From NCBI GenBank assembly GCA_034190085.1, contig JAXHTS010000068.1, positions 80,322 to 144,321 on the forward strand: a DNA stretch of 64,000 bases, in the 5' to 3' direction. The notes beneath the pieces were generated by a model. That model had not been told where the DNA came from. It did not search any database and saw only the letters and a list, made by a program, of their open reading frames with translations. Source of the stretch: Spirochaetota bacterium (GTDB lineage: Bacteria; Spirochaetota; UBA4802; JAFGDQ01). How positions within the stretch are numbered: the stretch's first letter is position 1; every line of letters begins with the position of its first letter. Positions 29,334-38,720 of the stretch are shown piece after piece. The position numbers were made by a program, and so were the translations under genes.

Positions 29334-30104
29334 CTAATTAAATAATGATCTGTTTGTGTTAGAAGATTTTTTATATTCTGTAATATCCGATTGTAAATTT
29401 ATTATACTCTCTCTGAGGTCATTCATCAAAGTCTTGATCTCAGACCCCTTTGTGTTGCCAGTAGTCTTTATCTCCTTCCCAATATTAACATAAACTTTAC
29501 TAGGATGTACCCTAAAAGTATCCGGCAATAATGCCTCGTAAGTGCCATCAATATAGATGGGAACAATCGGAACACCTGTTCTTGCACATAGATGAAAAAC
29601 ACCCTTTTTAAATGGTTGTAATTCCCCTTCCCGGCTTCGTGTTCCCTCAGGAAATATTGCCACTCTTGATCCATTCTTAATCTTCTCAGCAGATTTATAG
29701 AAACTCTGTAGTGCCTTTTTTGTGTTTTCCCTATCAACTGCTATATAGTTATTGGCTTTCATATGCCATCCAATAATAGGTAATTTAAATAATTCCTTCT
29801 TCGCAATCCACCCGAATTTTACAGGGATTATTGAAGATAGAAGCAATATATCTAAATGACTTAGATGATTTGATGCAAAGATCTGGGTTATTTCCTTATT
29901 TATGTTTTCCAGTCCCCAAACGGTTACCTTTATTCTGCAAAACCAGAGTATAATTTTTGCCCATCCTTTCATCGTATAAAAGGAAATGTCTCCTCCTGGA
30001 TTGAATATTAGAGATAAAAGGGATATAATCCCACCTATAATTGTTAGGATGGTAAAGAATACAAAGCAAATCCAGGAATATAGCAAATTAATCACTGATT
30101 TCAT
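29334..30104 (-). CDS. plsC: 1-acyl-sn-glycerol-3-phosphate acyltransferase
   Basis: A 256-aa inner-membrane enzyme with one or two N-terminal hydrophobic helices. The acyltransferase motifs are NHLSHLDILLL (HX4D) and AIFPEGTRSREGEL, and IVPIYIDGTYEALLP is the third block. It makes phosphatidic acid from lysophosphatidic acid. It ends 9 bases before purH on the same strand. Confidence 0.92.
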   Translation of the reverse strand: MKSVINLLYSWICFVFFTILTIIGGIISLLSLIFNPGGDISFYTMKGWAKIILWFCRIKVTVWGLENINKEITQIFASNHLSHLDILLLSSIIPVKFGWIAKKELFKLPIIGWHMKANNYIAVDRENTKKALQSFYKSAEKIKNGSRVAIFPEGTRSREGELQPFKKGVFHLCARTGVPIVPIYIDGTYEALLPDTFRVHPSKVYVNIGKEIKTTGNTKGSEIKTLMNDLRESIINLQSDITEYKKSSNTNRSLFN

Positions 30105-30286
30105 TATTTATCCTCTTGATTATAAGTAAGAATTGAATATAGGTTTTGTATGCTCAAGAATTACGAAGACTATAATCTATTTTTAAATGAAAATTTGTCA
30201 ATAATTATTCATACATGTCTTATAGTAGAGGATAATAGCTCAAACACTATATAATAGGGATAATTATAAATGTGCCTTGGAGTCCG

Positions 30287-31423
30287 TTATCCACTATAAT
30301 CATCTAATGCGTTCATAAAATTTTCAATATCCCTCTCATTATTATAGAAATGGGGTGAAATCCTTATTATATTATTCCTAAGGGCAACTAGGATATTTTT
30401 CGTGGTTAAATAACTGTAAAGAGGGTTGGGATCAGAATGAGGTAGAAAGCTTAGAATTCCAGAACGATCATCTCTATCCATTGATGTGACTATTTGAAAA
30501 TTTCTTTTTTGCAATCCTTCCAAAAAGAGATTATTTATGGCAAACACCCTTTCCCTTATGTTATTTATTCCAACCTCATCAATCAGCTCAATAGCCGCTC
30601 CTAATGCGCATATGCCAGCAATATTCATGTTGCCAGGCTCGAAACCAAGGGCATTGGGCTTTACATCAAACTCGATTCCAAAGAAATCTTCATCCTTGAG
30701 CATACTCTTCCATCCAACAAAGACCGGGTGAATGATCTCTTTTGCTTCACTGGAGATATAGAGACCTCCAATGCCCATGGCGCTCATAAGCCATTTATAA
30801 CCCCCGGTTGCGAGAAAATGAATACCACATTTTTTAACATCTAATGGAATAATTCCCAAGCCTTGAATAGCATCCACGCATAGCAATATTCCCTTTCTGC
30901 GACAGAGATCGCCTATAGCTTCTAAATCACATCGGAAACCAAACATAAAATCAACATAACTAACAGATATGAGTCTCACCTTCGGGGAGATGGCCTTCTC
31001 TATATCATTCACACGGAAGCGTCCATTACAACGCCTGATAAATGTAGTCTTTACACCCTTTCTCTCAAGATTAAGCCAAGGATAGACATTTGAAGGAAAT
31101 TCAGGAACTGGTATCAGCACTTCATCCCCCTCCATCCATCTTATCCCTTCCGCAACATAACCAAGCCCCTCTGAAGTGTTGCCAACAAAGGCAATCTCAG
31201 CCGGATGGGCATTGATAAGGCCTGCAAAGAGCCCGCGTACCTCCTCGACCCTCTTCATCCATCCATCATAGCCCTTTATACCATAATAACTGAATTGATT
31301 GCTTATATTACTGAATGCTTCGGCTGCCCTAAGCGAAGGTGCAGAAATGGCGGCATGATTAAGATAAACATATTTTTTGATAACTGGAAATTGGGAACGG
31401 TAGTCTTCAAAGTCAGGTGACAT
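30287..31423 (-). CDS. Class V aminotransferase / cysteine desulfurase-like PLP enzyme
   Basis: A 378-aa fold-type I PLP enzyme. It has the opening YVYLNHAAISAPSLRA, a substrate-region VGNTSEGLGYVAEGI, LCVDAIQGLG with the pyridine-binding Asp, and the Schiff-base Lys in FLATGGYKWLMSAMGIGGLY. The C-terminal domain ends with LRNNIIRISPHFYN. It resembles SufS/NifS and isopenicillin-N epimerase-like members; the substrate cannot be told. A conserved active-site Cys loop of desulfurases is not evident, so a different beta-elimination or transamination is possible. Confidence 0.88.
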   Translation of the reverse strand: MSPDFEDYRSQFPVIKKYVYLNHAAISAPSLRAAEAFSNISNQFSYYGIKGYDGWMKRVEEVRGLFAGLINAHPAEIAFVGNTSEGLGYVAEGIRWMEGDEVLIPVPEFPSNVYPWLNLERKGVKTTFIRRCNGRFRVNDIEKAISPKVRLISVSYVDFMFGFRCDLEAIGDLCRRKGILLCVDAIQGLGIIPLDVKKCGIHFLATGGYKWLMSAMGIGGLYISSEAKEIIHPVFVGWKSMLKDEDFFGIEFDVKPNALGFEPGNMNIAGICALGAAIELIDEVGINNIRERVFAINNLFLEGLQKRNFQIVTSMDRDDRSGILSFLPHSDPNPLYSYLTTKNILVALRNNIIRISPHFYNNERDIENFMNALDDYSG

Positions 31424-31474
31424 TTTTATAATTTGAGTGTCATGAAAAAGTGTATATCAGGGTGTGGGGTAATT

Positions 31475-32149
31475 TTAGTCATAGCCGCACCACGTTGTGA
31501 TGTTATCCACAGGCTCCCTAGCGCTCTCTACCCTGTTTGCAGGAAAATCCATATCAGGATATCCAATGGCTATGCCGATAATTATTCGCTTTGAGTCTGG
31601 TATACCCGCGGCTTTTCTTAATACCTGAGGGTACATTACACTCTGATCCTCTATGCATGTGCCTAGGTTAAAGCCCATTGCTGCAAGGCAGATGTTCTGC
31701 ATCACTGCTCCAAGATCTAATAGCGGGGTAGATTCAACCAGTGATCGATCTGTTAATATAACAATTGAGACAGGGGCATCAAAGTGTCGAAATCCGCGTT
31801 CCAACCACCATGCCCTTTTCACTTTGTCTTCTCTGGGTATATCCATGAGTCGGAAGAGCTGCTTGGCCAGTCCTACCTGTCTCAACCGGTATACACTTTC
31901 ATTGGTCCAACCCACAACCAGATGCTCTGGACTGGGAGGGGTTCCTGAGTTGAGCAGTTTGACATTCTCCTTCCCAATCTCTTCAAGTATATTACCAGTT
32001 AGCACTAAAAATTCCCATGGCTGTATATTCATCGCTGATGGAGCACGGCAGGCTATTCCCAGGATTTCCTTAATAACCTTTTGGGGGACAGGATCAGGTT
32101 TAAAAGCCCTGATACTCTTTCTTGTCTGTAATGCCTCTATTAAGTCCAT
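31475..32149 (-). CDS. Nitroreductase family protein
   Basis: A 224-aa FMN-dependent oxidoreductase of the nitroreductase fold. It has the N-terminal RKSIRAFKPDPVPQKVI, CRAPSAMNIQPWEF (FMN-binding) and the C-terminal LGAVMQNICLAAMGFNLGTC. It likely reduces quinones, nitro or other compounds with NAD(P)H in the cytoplasm. It lies 51 bases upstream of the PLP enzyme on the same strand. Confidence 0.9.
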   Translation of the reverse strand: MDLIEALQTRKSIRAFKPDPVPQKVIKEILGIACRAPSAMNIQPWEFLVLTGNILEEIGKENVKLLNSGTPPSPEHLVVGWTNESVYRLRQVGLAKQLFRLMDIPREDKVKRAWWLERGFRHFDAPVSIVILTDRSLVESTPLLDLGAVMQNICLAAMGFNLGTCIEDQSVMYPQVLRKAAGIPDSKRIIIGIAIGYPDMDFPANRVESAREPVDNITTWCGYD

Positions 32150-32516
32150 GGCCCTTATCCTTTTTATATTTTATTAATGTATCCTTGATGCCTAGGAATT
32201 CTAAAATAAATTTATAATGAAACATTGCAAGTACTTTTCTCTATATTTCACTAAGACAAATAGGTTGATCAATGGTATAGCAAAGGAAAAATATTTGTAT
32301 TAGGCTTGTTGTGTGGGTTGGCTCTGTTTTCAGGCTCTTTATTAAATATGTTGAGAATAAAAATGATTCAAAAAATATTTGATAAATGAGAATAAATGTA
32401 CAATAATTATCTATATCTATTATGGTAAATCCCCAAAAAAATGCTGATCTTAATAAATTACCGGGATTATATAATACTATAAAGCCTTATAGGAAGATTA
32501 CAGGAAATGAAGGAAA
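32150..32516. other. Divergent intergenic region
   Basis: About 370 AT-rich bases between the divergent nitroreductase and phosphatase genes. Apart from GAAGGAAA just before 32517, I see no clear signal. Confidence 0.4.
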
Positions 32517-33014
32517 ATGATGAAAAACAATGATAACACTGATCTTATGATATTGAGTGAGATTCGTTTTGGTTTTCTGCATACTTACAGAGTAGCAGGA
32601 ATGGGAGAGCCCTGGTCTATGAAGATTGATAAAACTCTGCAATTATTGAGGGAACAGGGGATTGGCGCAATATTAACCCTAACTGAGGATGATCTTTATG
32701 GGAAGAGGTATCAGGACGCTGGATTTATGCATTTTCATGAACCGATTGATGATGCCAGAGCGCCTACAATGGAAGGGATGGACCGTTCTATTGAATTTAT
32801 CAATTCCAGTCTCCAGAAGGAGCTAGGTGTTGTAGTTCACTGCGTTGAGGGACGAGGTAGAACTGGTATTGTGCTTTGCGCATGGTTGGGTTTGACTGAA
32901 GGTTTGGGTCCCAAAGGCGCTATTTTACGAGTGTTTGAGTTACGGAGCCATACGGTTCTCTCGCCAGTTCAGCGTTCATTTATTTATCAATATTTGGATA
33001 ATAGGCACATATAA
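32517..33014 (+). CDS. Dual-specificity protein phosphatase
   Basis: A 165-aa single-domain phosphatase. The active-site P-loop VVHCVEGRGRTG gives Cys109-X5-Arg115, and the general-acid region is HEPIDDARAPT (Asp79). The N-terminal segment (FGFLHTYRVAGMGEPWS) resembles atypical DSP/PTP-like phosphatases. It would dephosphorylate Ser/Thr/Tyr residues or small phospho-compounds. It begins behind AAGGAA and precedes the GAF-HD-GYP gene by 70 bases, suggesting a signalling operon. Confidence 0.88.
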   Translation: MMKNNDNTDLMILSEIRFGFLHTYRVAGMGEPWSMKIDKTLQLLREQGIGAILTLTEDDLYGKRYQDAGFMHFHEPIDDARAPTMEGMDRSIEFINSSLQKELGVVVHCVEGRGRTGIVLCAWLGLTEGLGPKGAILRVFELRSHTVLSPVQRSFIYQYLDNRHI

Positions 33015-33084
33015 GAATAAAATATTTGAAAAAAATTCTCATCAGGTATATAAGTCAATACAGAGCCATAAAGATATTAATATC

Positions 33085-34314
33085 ATGAATAATGAAAAAG
33101 ATCGTCTTAATGAGATTATTCGTTTAGGCACTGAACTCAACAGCATTCAGGATATGGATATGTTGCTTGAACGGATACTTCTTGAAGCGAGAACCGTAAC
33201 AAATGCGGATGCTGGATCAATCTACATCCGTAATGGTAAATACCTCATATTTAAATACTCACAAAACGAAACGAAACAGAAACAACTTCCCTTTGGGAAG
33301 AAACTTCCCTATACTAATTTTAAGATTTTAATTAATGCTGAATCAATAGCGGGTTATGTTGCGACTACGGGAAATATATTGAACATCCCTGATGTTAATG
33401 CTATCTCCGATAATGAGCCCTATAGCTTTGATTGTACATATGATGAAAAATCAGATTATAATACACAATCAATGCTTACTGTCCCTATGATGACTAATCG
33501 CGGCGATATTATTGGCGTGCTTCAGATCATAAATGCAAAGGACAGCGAAGATAACGTAGTTTCATTTTCTAGGGATGATGAACCCTTTGTGCTTCACTTT
33601 GCGAATACTGCTAGTATTGTTCTCCAAAGAACACAGATGACGAGGGCGCTTTTGCATCGAATGATCAGAATGGCTGAGTTGCGTGATCCAAAAGAAACAG
33701 GGCCTCATATTAACCGTGTAGCCACCTATGCTGTGGAGCTGTATGAACGTTGGGCGATGTATAAGTGTGTTCCCAAATGTGAGATTGATAAGAACAGGGA
33801 TATTTTGCGAATGGCTGCAATGCTGCATGATGTGGGAAAGGTAGCGATATCTGATCTGATCCTAAAAAAGCCGACAAGATTAACAACCGAGGAGTATGAA
33901 GTCATGAAGACTCATACCTATATGGGCGCTCGTCTATTAGGGGATAAACAGTCTGATTTTGACGAGATCGCGGCAGTAGTGTCATTAACTCATCATGAGA
34001 ACTGGGATGGCACGGGATATCCTGGTTATATTGATGTGAATACTGGAGAGGTTTTGGAAAGGGATGGTAAAGGACGGCCATTGCCCCTTAAGGGGGAGGA
34101 GATACCCATTTATGGAAGAGTAGTCGCCCTTGCAGATGTTTATGACGCTCTCTCATCCAAACGAGTTTATAAGGATGCTTGGGAGGAGGAGGATGTTATC
34201 AAGGAGATAAAGTCTCTTTCTGGGAAAAAATTTGATCCTGATCTGGTAAGTGTATTCTTAGACTGTCTGTATCTGTTGAAATCTATTAGACAACGATATC
34301 CGGACAATGATTAA
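33085..34314 (+). CDS. GAF + HD-GYP protein (predicted c-di-GMP phosphodiesterase)
   Basis: About 409 aa from the ATG at 33085. The frame is open back to 32935, but that part overlaps the phosphatase and does not look like protein. A GAF sensory domain (residues ~15-175: EARTVTNADAGSIYIRNG, TVPMMTNRGDIIGVLQIINA) leads into an HD-GYP domain with RDPKETGPHINRVA, MLHDVGKVAISD, HHENWDGTGYPG and ALADVYDALSSKRVYK. HD-GYP enzymes hydrolyse c-di-GMP; the GAF domain presumably senses a ligand. A GGDEF gene is present at 45.1 kb. Confidence 0.92.
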   Translation: MNNEKDRLNEIIRLGTELNSIQDMDMLLERILLEARTVTNADAGSIYIRNGKYLIFKYSQNETKQKQLPFGKKLPYTNFKILINAESIAGYVATTGNILNIPDVNAISDNEPYSFDCTYDEKSDYNTQSMLTVPMMTNRGDIIGVLQIINAKDSEDNVVSFSRDDEPFVLHFANTASIVLQRTQMTRALLHRMIRMAELRDPKETGPHINRVATYAVELYERWAMYKCVPKCEIDKNRDILRMAAMLHDVGKVAISDLILKKPTRLTTEEYEVMKTHTYMGARLLGDKQSDFDEIAAVVSLTHHENWDGTGYPGYIDVNTGEVLERDGKGRPLPLKGEEIPIYGRVVALADVYDALSSKRVYKDAWEEEDVIKEIKSLSGKKFDPDLVSVFLDCLYLLKSIRQRYPDND

Positions 34315-34405
34315 TTTATGTAATAGTTCAAATGATATGTGACACTCGCGAGATAAATCCCTCACACCCTTGAATGTCGTATGCTTCTTCGGCAGGTTCC
34401 TGTAT

Positions 34406-35626
34406 TTACTGAATGACCTGCTCAGCCTTAAGTTTGGATATCTCATCATCTGTCATCCCCAACAACTCCCCAAAGACGTAATCATTATGCTCACCAAGAG
34501 AGGGGGTATGTACATTGTCTTTCTGTAATGTATTGCTCATCTTCCATGGTAAACGAGCGATTCTAACCGTTCCCATGTCAGCCTGGTCAACATCTATGAA
34601 GAATCCCCTTTTGTTCAGGTTTTGATCCTCAATCACCCCGTTAATCTTGAGAGAGGCGCCTGCCATTACTCCAGCTTTTAGCAATAACCCCATTACATCA
34701 TTTTGTGTATGATCTTTTGTCCATTCAGATATCAATTGATCGAGTTCCTTTTGGTTCTTCCATCGATTCAGATTATTGTTGAATCTCTTATCCACTTCCC
34801 ATTCAGGATGACCTGTAGCGATGCAGAAGGCTCTCCATTCATCTTCATTGGAGACAGCTATGGCGATCCACTCGTCGTCACTCTTACATGGATAACATCC
34901 ATGAGGCGCAATAAGGTTATCACGATTCCCTTGCCTTTCTTGTACTCTTTTATTTATTGCATAATCCATTGCAGGATATGGAAGGGTAGCGCATGCCATC
35001 TCAGTCATTGAAAGGTCAATATATTGCCCTTCCCCAGTCTTTGAGCGATGATATAACGCAACAAGGATTGAAAATGCTCCATGCTGTGCCGCAGCTATAT
35101 CTGTCCATCCGCCTACACCAAAGGGAAGTGGTTCGCTTTTATAATAGCCATTCATAGATGTAAATCCACAAAATGCGTCCACAATAGGAGCATAAGCTGG
35201 GAAATTATTGTAAGGCCCTGTTCTACCGAAACCTGAACCAGAATACATGATAATATCGGATTTAAGCTCTTTTAGATCTTGATATCCCAATCCCCAGCGG
35301 TCCATCACAGGACCTCCAAAATTTTCGGTGACTACATCGCTAATCTCGATAATTTCTTTAGCGATCTCCCTGGCTTTTGAGTGTGTCATATTGAGTGTAC
35401 AGCTCTTCTTTCCATAGTTAAATACAGCGAAATCAACGCTTTTGTTCATCCCAGGAATAAGCTTCCTGCCCATAGAATAATAATGTCTTGTTAAATCTGG
35501 GCGAAGTTCGCTTTCAACCTTTATAACCTCCGCTCCCATGGTAGACAACCAATGTGTAGCATGAGGTCCAGCCCAAACGTGGCAGAAATCTACAACCCTT
35601 ATTCCTTGAAGCGGAAGTCTTTGCAT
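34406..35626 (-). CDS. CaiB/BaiF family CoA-transferase
   Basis: A 406-aa class III CoA-transferase. It has the N-terminal LPLQGIRVVDFCHVWAGPHA, GAEVIKVESELRPDLTR, YGKKSCTLNMTHSKAR, a DVVTENFGGPVMDRWGLGY block and the central GVGGWTDIAAAQHGAFSILVAL. It moves CoA between organic acids; the substrate is not predictable. It is followed downstream by no co-oriented gene and is preceded by the prenyltransferase gene. Confidence 0.9.
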   Translation of the reverse strand: MQRLPLQGIRVVDFCHVWAGPHATHWLSTMGAEVIKVESELRPDLTRHYYSMGRKLIPGMNKSVDFAVFNYGKKSCTLNMTHSKAREIAKEIIEISDVVTENFGGPVMDRWGLGYQDLKELKSDIIMYSGSGFGRTGPYNNFPAYAPIVDAFCGFTSMNGYYKSEPLPFGVGGWTDIAAAQHGAFSILVALYHRSKTGEGQYIDLSMTEMACATLPYPAMDYAINKRVQERQGNRDNLIAPHGCYPCKSDDEWIAIAVSNEDEWRAFCIATGHPEWEVDKRFNNNLNRWKNQKELDQLISEWTKDHTQNDVMGLLLKAGVMAGASLKINGVIEDQNLNKRGFFIDVDQADMGTVRIARLPWKMSNTLQKDNVHTPSLGEHNDYVFGELLGMTDDEISKLKAEQVIQ

Positions 35627-35706
35627 CCTAATTTACCATCCTTAAATATATAATAATTCCTATAGGTAGGCTAGCATGATATTGTATATTACATTAAAGA
35701 TCATCA

Positions 35707-36558
35707 TTACTTAATCATTACGTCTATGAATGTGCCAATGAAGAGTATTGCTGGTATCATATGGTTTATTTGAATGAATTCCACAATTGCAATCTCGAAA
35801 TCCCTATTTCTGATTAAGAATTGCTGTTTATAAAAGATTATTGCAACGCTAATAATAGAAACCCAGTAGGCAGTACCTCTTGAAGTTAATACACCAGCTA
35901 TAATTAGCGCAATCATTGCAAAAACATATAATATAGATGAGATCATCGATGCTTTGCCCATCCCATATCTTGCTGAGATTGGGATAGGACCTTTATCTTT
36001 ATCGAACTCAACATCCTTAAGAGAATAGATGATATCAAGCCCTGACATCCACATGAAAATGGCAATACTCAGAATCAAGAGGGGAATTATGTCAAATCTA
36101 GAGGTAACCGCCAAATATCCTCCAATAATAGATGACGCTTGAATAATGCCTAAATAAAAATGTGATACAATATTAATTCTTTTAATAAATGGAAAAATGA
36201 CCAATCCAAGGATTGCAACAAATGATAGATGAAAACATAATCTATTGATCATATAGGCGGAAAAGATGAGTATAAGGGATAGAAAAATGGCCAAGCTCCA
36301 AACGCTTGGTTTTTTTACCTCCCTATTTGAAATCAATATTCTATTTTTTCTGGGATTCTTTGCATCTTTATTCAAATCAATTAACTGGTTTAATAACAAC
36401 CCAAGTGTGCTTGCGGATACCAATGCAATTGTGACCCATATCCAGGTATATATCTCATCTCCTCCAGCAAATAGTAATCCCAAATAAGCAAAAGGAAGAG
36501 TAAATAGGGTTTGATCAATTCGAATAAGCTGAATAAATATTTTCAATTTCATAATCAT
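35707..36558 (-). CDS. UbiA-family prenyltransferase (MqnP-like)
   Basis: A 283-aa membrane protein with about eight hydrophobic helices. The first prenyl-PP site reads NQLIDLNKDAKNPRKNR and the second DIIYSLKDVEFDKDKG. The N-x-x-x-D form without the usual second Asp, together with YSLKDVEFD, fits the putative 4-hydroxybenzoate/futalosine-route prenyltransferases. A quinone synthesis role is therefore likely. The start may be ATG 36558 or 36552. It lies 80 bases upstream of the CoA-transferase. Confidence 0.85.
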   Translation of the reverse strand: MIMKLKIFIQLIRIDQTLFTLPFAYLGLLFAGGDEIYTWIWVTIALVSASTLGLLLNQLIDLNKDAKNPRKNRILISNREVKKPSVWSLAIFLSLILIFSAYMINRLCFHLSFVAILGLVIFPFIKRINIVSHFYLGIIQASSIIGGYLAVTSRFDIIPLLILSIAIFMWMSGLDIIYSLKDVEFDKDKGPIPISARYGMGKASMISSILYVFAMIALIIAGVLTSRGTAYWVSIISVAIIFYKQQFLIRNRDFEIAIVEFIQINHMIPAILFIGTFIDVMIK

Positions 36559-37410
36559 TTCACTAAATTATTATTCGCTGTTATATATTAAAATGGTAAC
36601 TACTCACCTATGGATATAATAATATTTATTTTACGAAAAAACAGGTAGAATGAGTTGAGGTTAGTCAAAATGTAATTCCCCTGTATTTATAGGGGCAGGC
36701 TCTGTGAATGCAGGAATTTAATTGCTTAAGATTCCGGCATTTCGCTACGCTACAGCCGGAATGACATACTTTTAGGCAGTTCCAACTCATCTCCTTTATA
36801 CATTTTTTATCTAATAGTGTATATGAAAAAAACACCTAAATAGTTACTAAAAATGAATAATTTAATTATTATAGAGGCTAACTGTATTATTCCATATTAT
36901 ATGAATATCAATATTTTGAAAATCTAACAAGGTTCTCTGTATGTTTTTAAATAAAATTATAATAAATCATATCTTATTGTATAATAAAAGATTCTACTTT
37001 TAGGTGAAGCCTTATAAGATTCAATTTTGATCATTTGTGATATTCAGCGCAAGGAAAAAAAGGATTTGTTTCTATAATTACATATAAGTTTATGTATTTA
37101 ATAAGGATTATTGTAATGGACTTTCATTAAATAAAATCTTGACTCTTATATGAATATAATGTTTATTGTTTAAACCTAGATATCTTACTGATACATGAAT
37201 AGTATTAATATTATTGTTAATAGATAAAATTATTTATCTGAAGAGTAGTAATCCATTTCTTTTCTATGTGGGAAAAGATCCAAGATATATATAAATCGCT
37301 TGTATCAGTTGTATCAGCAGAATATTCATTCCCATATTATAATCAGGTTTTAGAGATCACTTATACCTATGTTGTTATTTCAAATACCTTTGATTTAATA
37401 TAGGTTTTAT
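36559..37410. other. Long intergenic region
   Basis: About 850 AT-rich bases. It contains the palindromic repeat at 36678-36766. Near its end is a 45-codon frame (ATG 37266 to TAG 37401-37403) ending 7 bases before the YkgJ-like gene; it has no ribosome site and I do not call it. No RNA gene was recognised. Confidence 0.4.
36678..36766. repeat. Palindromic intergenic repeat
   Basis: Two hairpins in tandem: CCCCT...AGGGG (36678-36695) and ATTCCGGC...GCCGGAAT (36731-36762). Between them is GAATGCAGGAAT, shared with the palindrome at 22825-22893. This looks like a composite of common CATTCC-type dispersed repeats. Confidence 0.6.
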
Positions 37411-37707
37411 ATGGATTGCAGTAAGTGTGATGGAATTTGTTGTTCAAAATATACCATTGAATTATATCCTAGTGATATTTCAAGGATATCACATTTTTTA
37501 AATTTAGATAGATCAGATTTTATTGAATTTTTTTTGGATGATAGGGAGCAAATTAAGCAAATAATAATAAATGGTAAACCCTATTGTTCATTTTTTAATA
37601 TTGCTCAAAGGCATGCCGGGTGTATGATTCATAAGGTTAAGCCTTATGTATGTGAATGTTTTGTGTGTAATGAGGATATAAGAAAGCAAATTTTTCAAGA
37701 ATCCTGA
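37411..37707 (+). CDS. YkgJ-type cysteine cluster protein
   Basis: A 98-aa protein that begins MDCSKCDGICCSKY, giving the C-x2-C-x3-CC cluster of the YkgJ/CxxCxxCC family. A second Cys pair region follows (CMIHKVKPYVCECFVC). It probably binds zinc or an Fe-S cluster. It is shorter than many members. No strong SD precedes the ATG. Function is unknown; it stands alone between long AT-rich gaps. Confidence 0.75.
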   Translation: MDCSKCDGICCSKYTIELYPSDISRISHFLNLDRSDFIEFFLDDREQIKQIIINGKPYCSFFNIAQRHAGCMIHKVKPYVCECFVCNEDIRKQIFQES

Positions 37708-38021
37708 ATTTGTAATAACTCAGATCAGGCTTACATCCGGTACAAGAGCTAACAATAAATAATAATTGCATTTTAAATCAGACAATAATATGTTATTGTA
37801 AAGGATTAAATACAATATATCCATATCGAGCATTGAAATTTTGATGAATAATAATAAATGAGAAAGATTGTAATTCCACTGAGTTGAAAGAGAATAAGGA
37901 TAATTTATTCACTTTAAGAATAGAAAAATGAAATTCCATATACAATTATGGACTGCTATATATCACAAGGATTTCAAAAGATATATTTTAGCATTACAAA
38001 AAGCTGTATTGGAGTAGTTGA
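37708..38021. other. Intergenic gap
   Basis: About 310 AT-rich bases with no gene or hairpin I can support, except GGAG before the next start. Confidence 0.4.
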
Positions 38022-38720
38022 ATGATGAGGATGTCTTATCATGATGAATTTGGAAATTTTGTCGATTATTATGAGATATTGAATATACCCTATCAGGCAA
38101 ACAAATCGCAGGTGAGGACAGCATTCTGCAATCTTGTAAAGATCTACCATCCGGATATATCCAAAAAAAATAGCGATGACGAAAGAAAAAAAATAGATCT
38201 TATAATTAAGGGTTATAAGGTTCTTATTGATGACAGCCTGAGGCTAGAGTACAATAAACACCTCTTTGACAGAAAGCGCTATAGCGATGAGGGTTATGTT
38301 TATGTGCCCAAAACAAGGATAAAATTCTCCATCTCTCTCAAGGATCTTGTTGTGTCGAGACTTCTCAACAGGAAGATGAAACGTGAGGATAGAATTTATA
38401 ATTTTGGTCAGGATGTGGAAATATTTGTTACTCCAGGAGAAATTAGGAGGGGCGCTATAGCATTTATTGAACTACCATCAAGAATACCCTGTCCTTTGTG
38501 CTTTGGGGATGATTCATACTGCCGAATTTGTCAGGGTCTTGGACGAATTTCAAACACATCCACTATAGAGGTAAAGATTCCACCGGGCACGAAAAACGGC
38601 ACAACCCTAAATATCGATCTAATGAAGATTAGACTACATAGATTAACAACCTTTACTATGAAGAATCTAATAATTAAAATATCAATAATCGGAAAAGGTA
38701 ATAGGCAGGCTTATTCCTGA
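38022..38720 (+). CDS. Shortened DnaJ-like protein with a single zinc centre
   Basis: A 232-aa protein. It has a J domain with an intact HPD (KIYHPDIS, residues ~13-75) that should stimulate a DnaK partner. A divergent beta region follows, then one zinc-binding set (CPLCFGDDSYCRICQGLGRI) instead of four CxxCxGxG motifs, then VKIPPGTKNGTTLNID. It lacks the G/F region and the second C-terminal domain of true DnaJ. GGAG lies 8 bases before the ATG. Its last 10 bases overlap the convergent hisD. It may be a specialised co-chaperone; the client is unknown. Confidence 0.8.
   Translation: MMRMSYHDEFGNFVDYYEILNIPYQANKSQVRTAFCNLVKIYHPDISKKNSDDERKKIDLIIKGYKVLIDDSLRLEYNKHLFDRKRYSDEGYVYVPKTRIKFSISLKDLVVSRLLNRKMKREDRIYNFGQDVEIFVTPGEIRRGAIAFIELPSRIPCPLCFGDDSYCRICQGLGRISNTSTIEVKIPPGTKNGTTLNIDLMKIRLHRLTTFTMKNLIIKISIIGKGNRQAYS

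Noticed and set aside
32935..33084. Longer N-terminus of the GAF-HD-GYP protein
   Set aside because: It overlaps the end of the phosphatase gene, and its sequence does not resemble a domain; the ATG at 33085 starts right before the GAF region.
37266..37403. 45-codon frame just before the YkgJ-like gene
   Set aside because: No ribosome site and no recognisable sequence; in a different frame from the YkgJ-like gene, so not a missing N-terminus.
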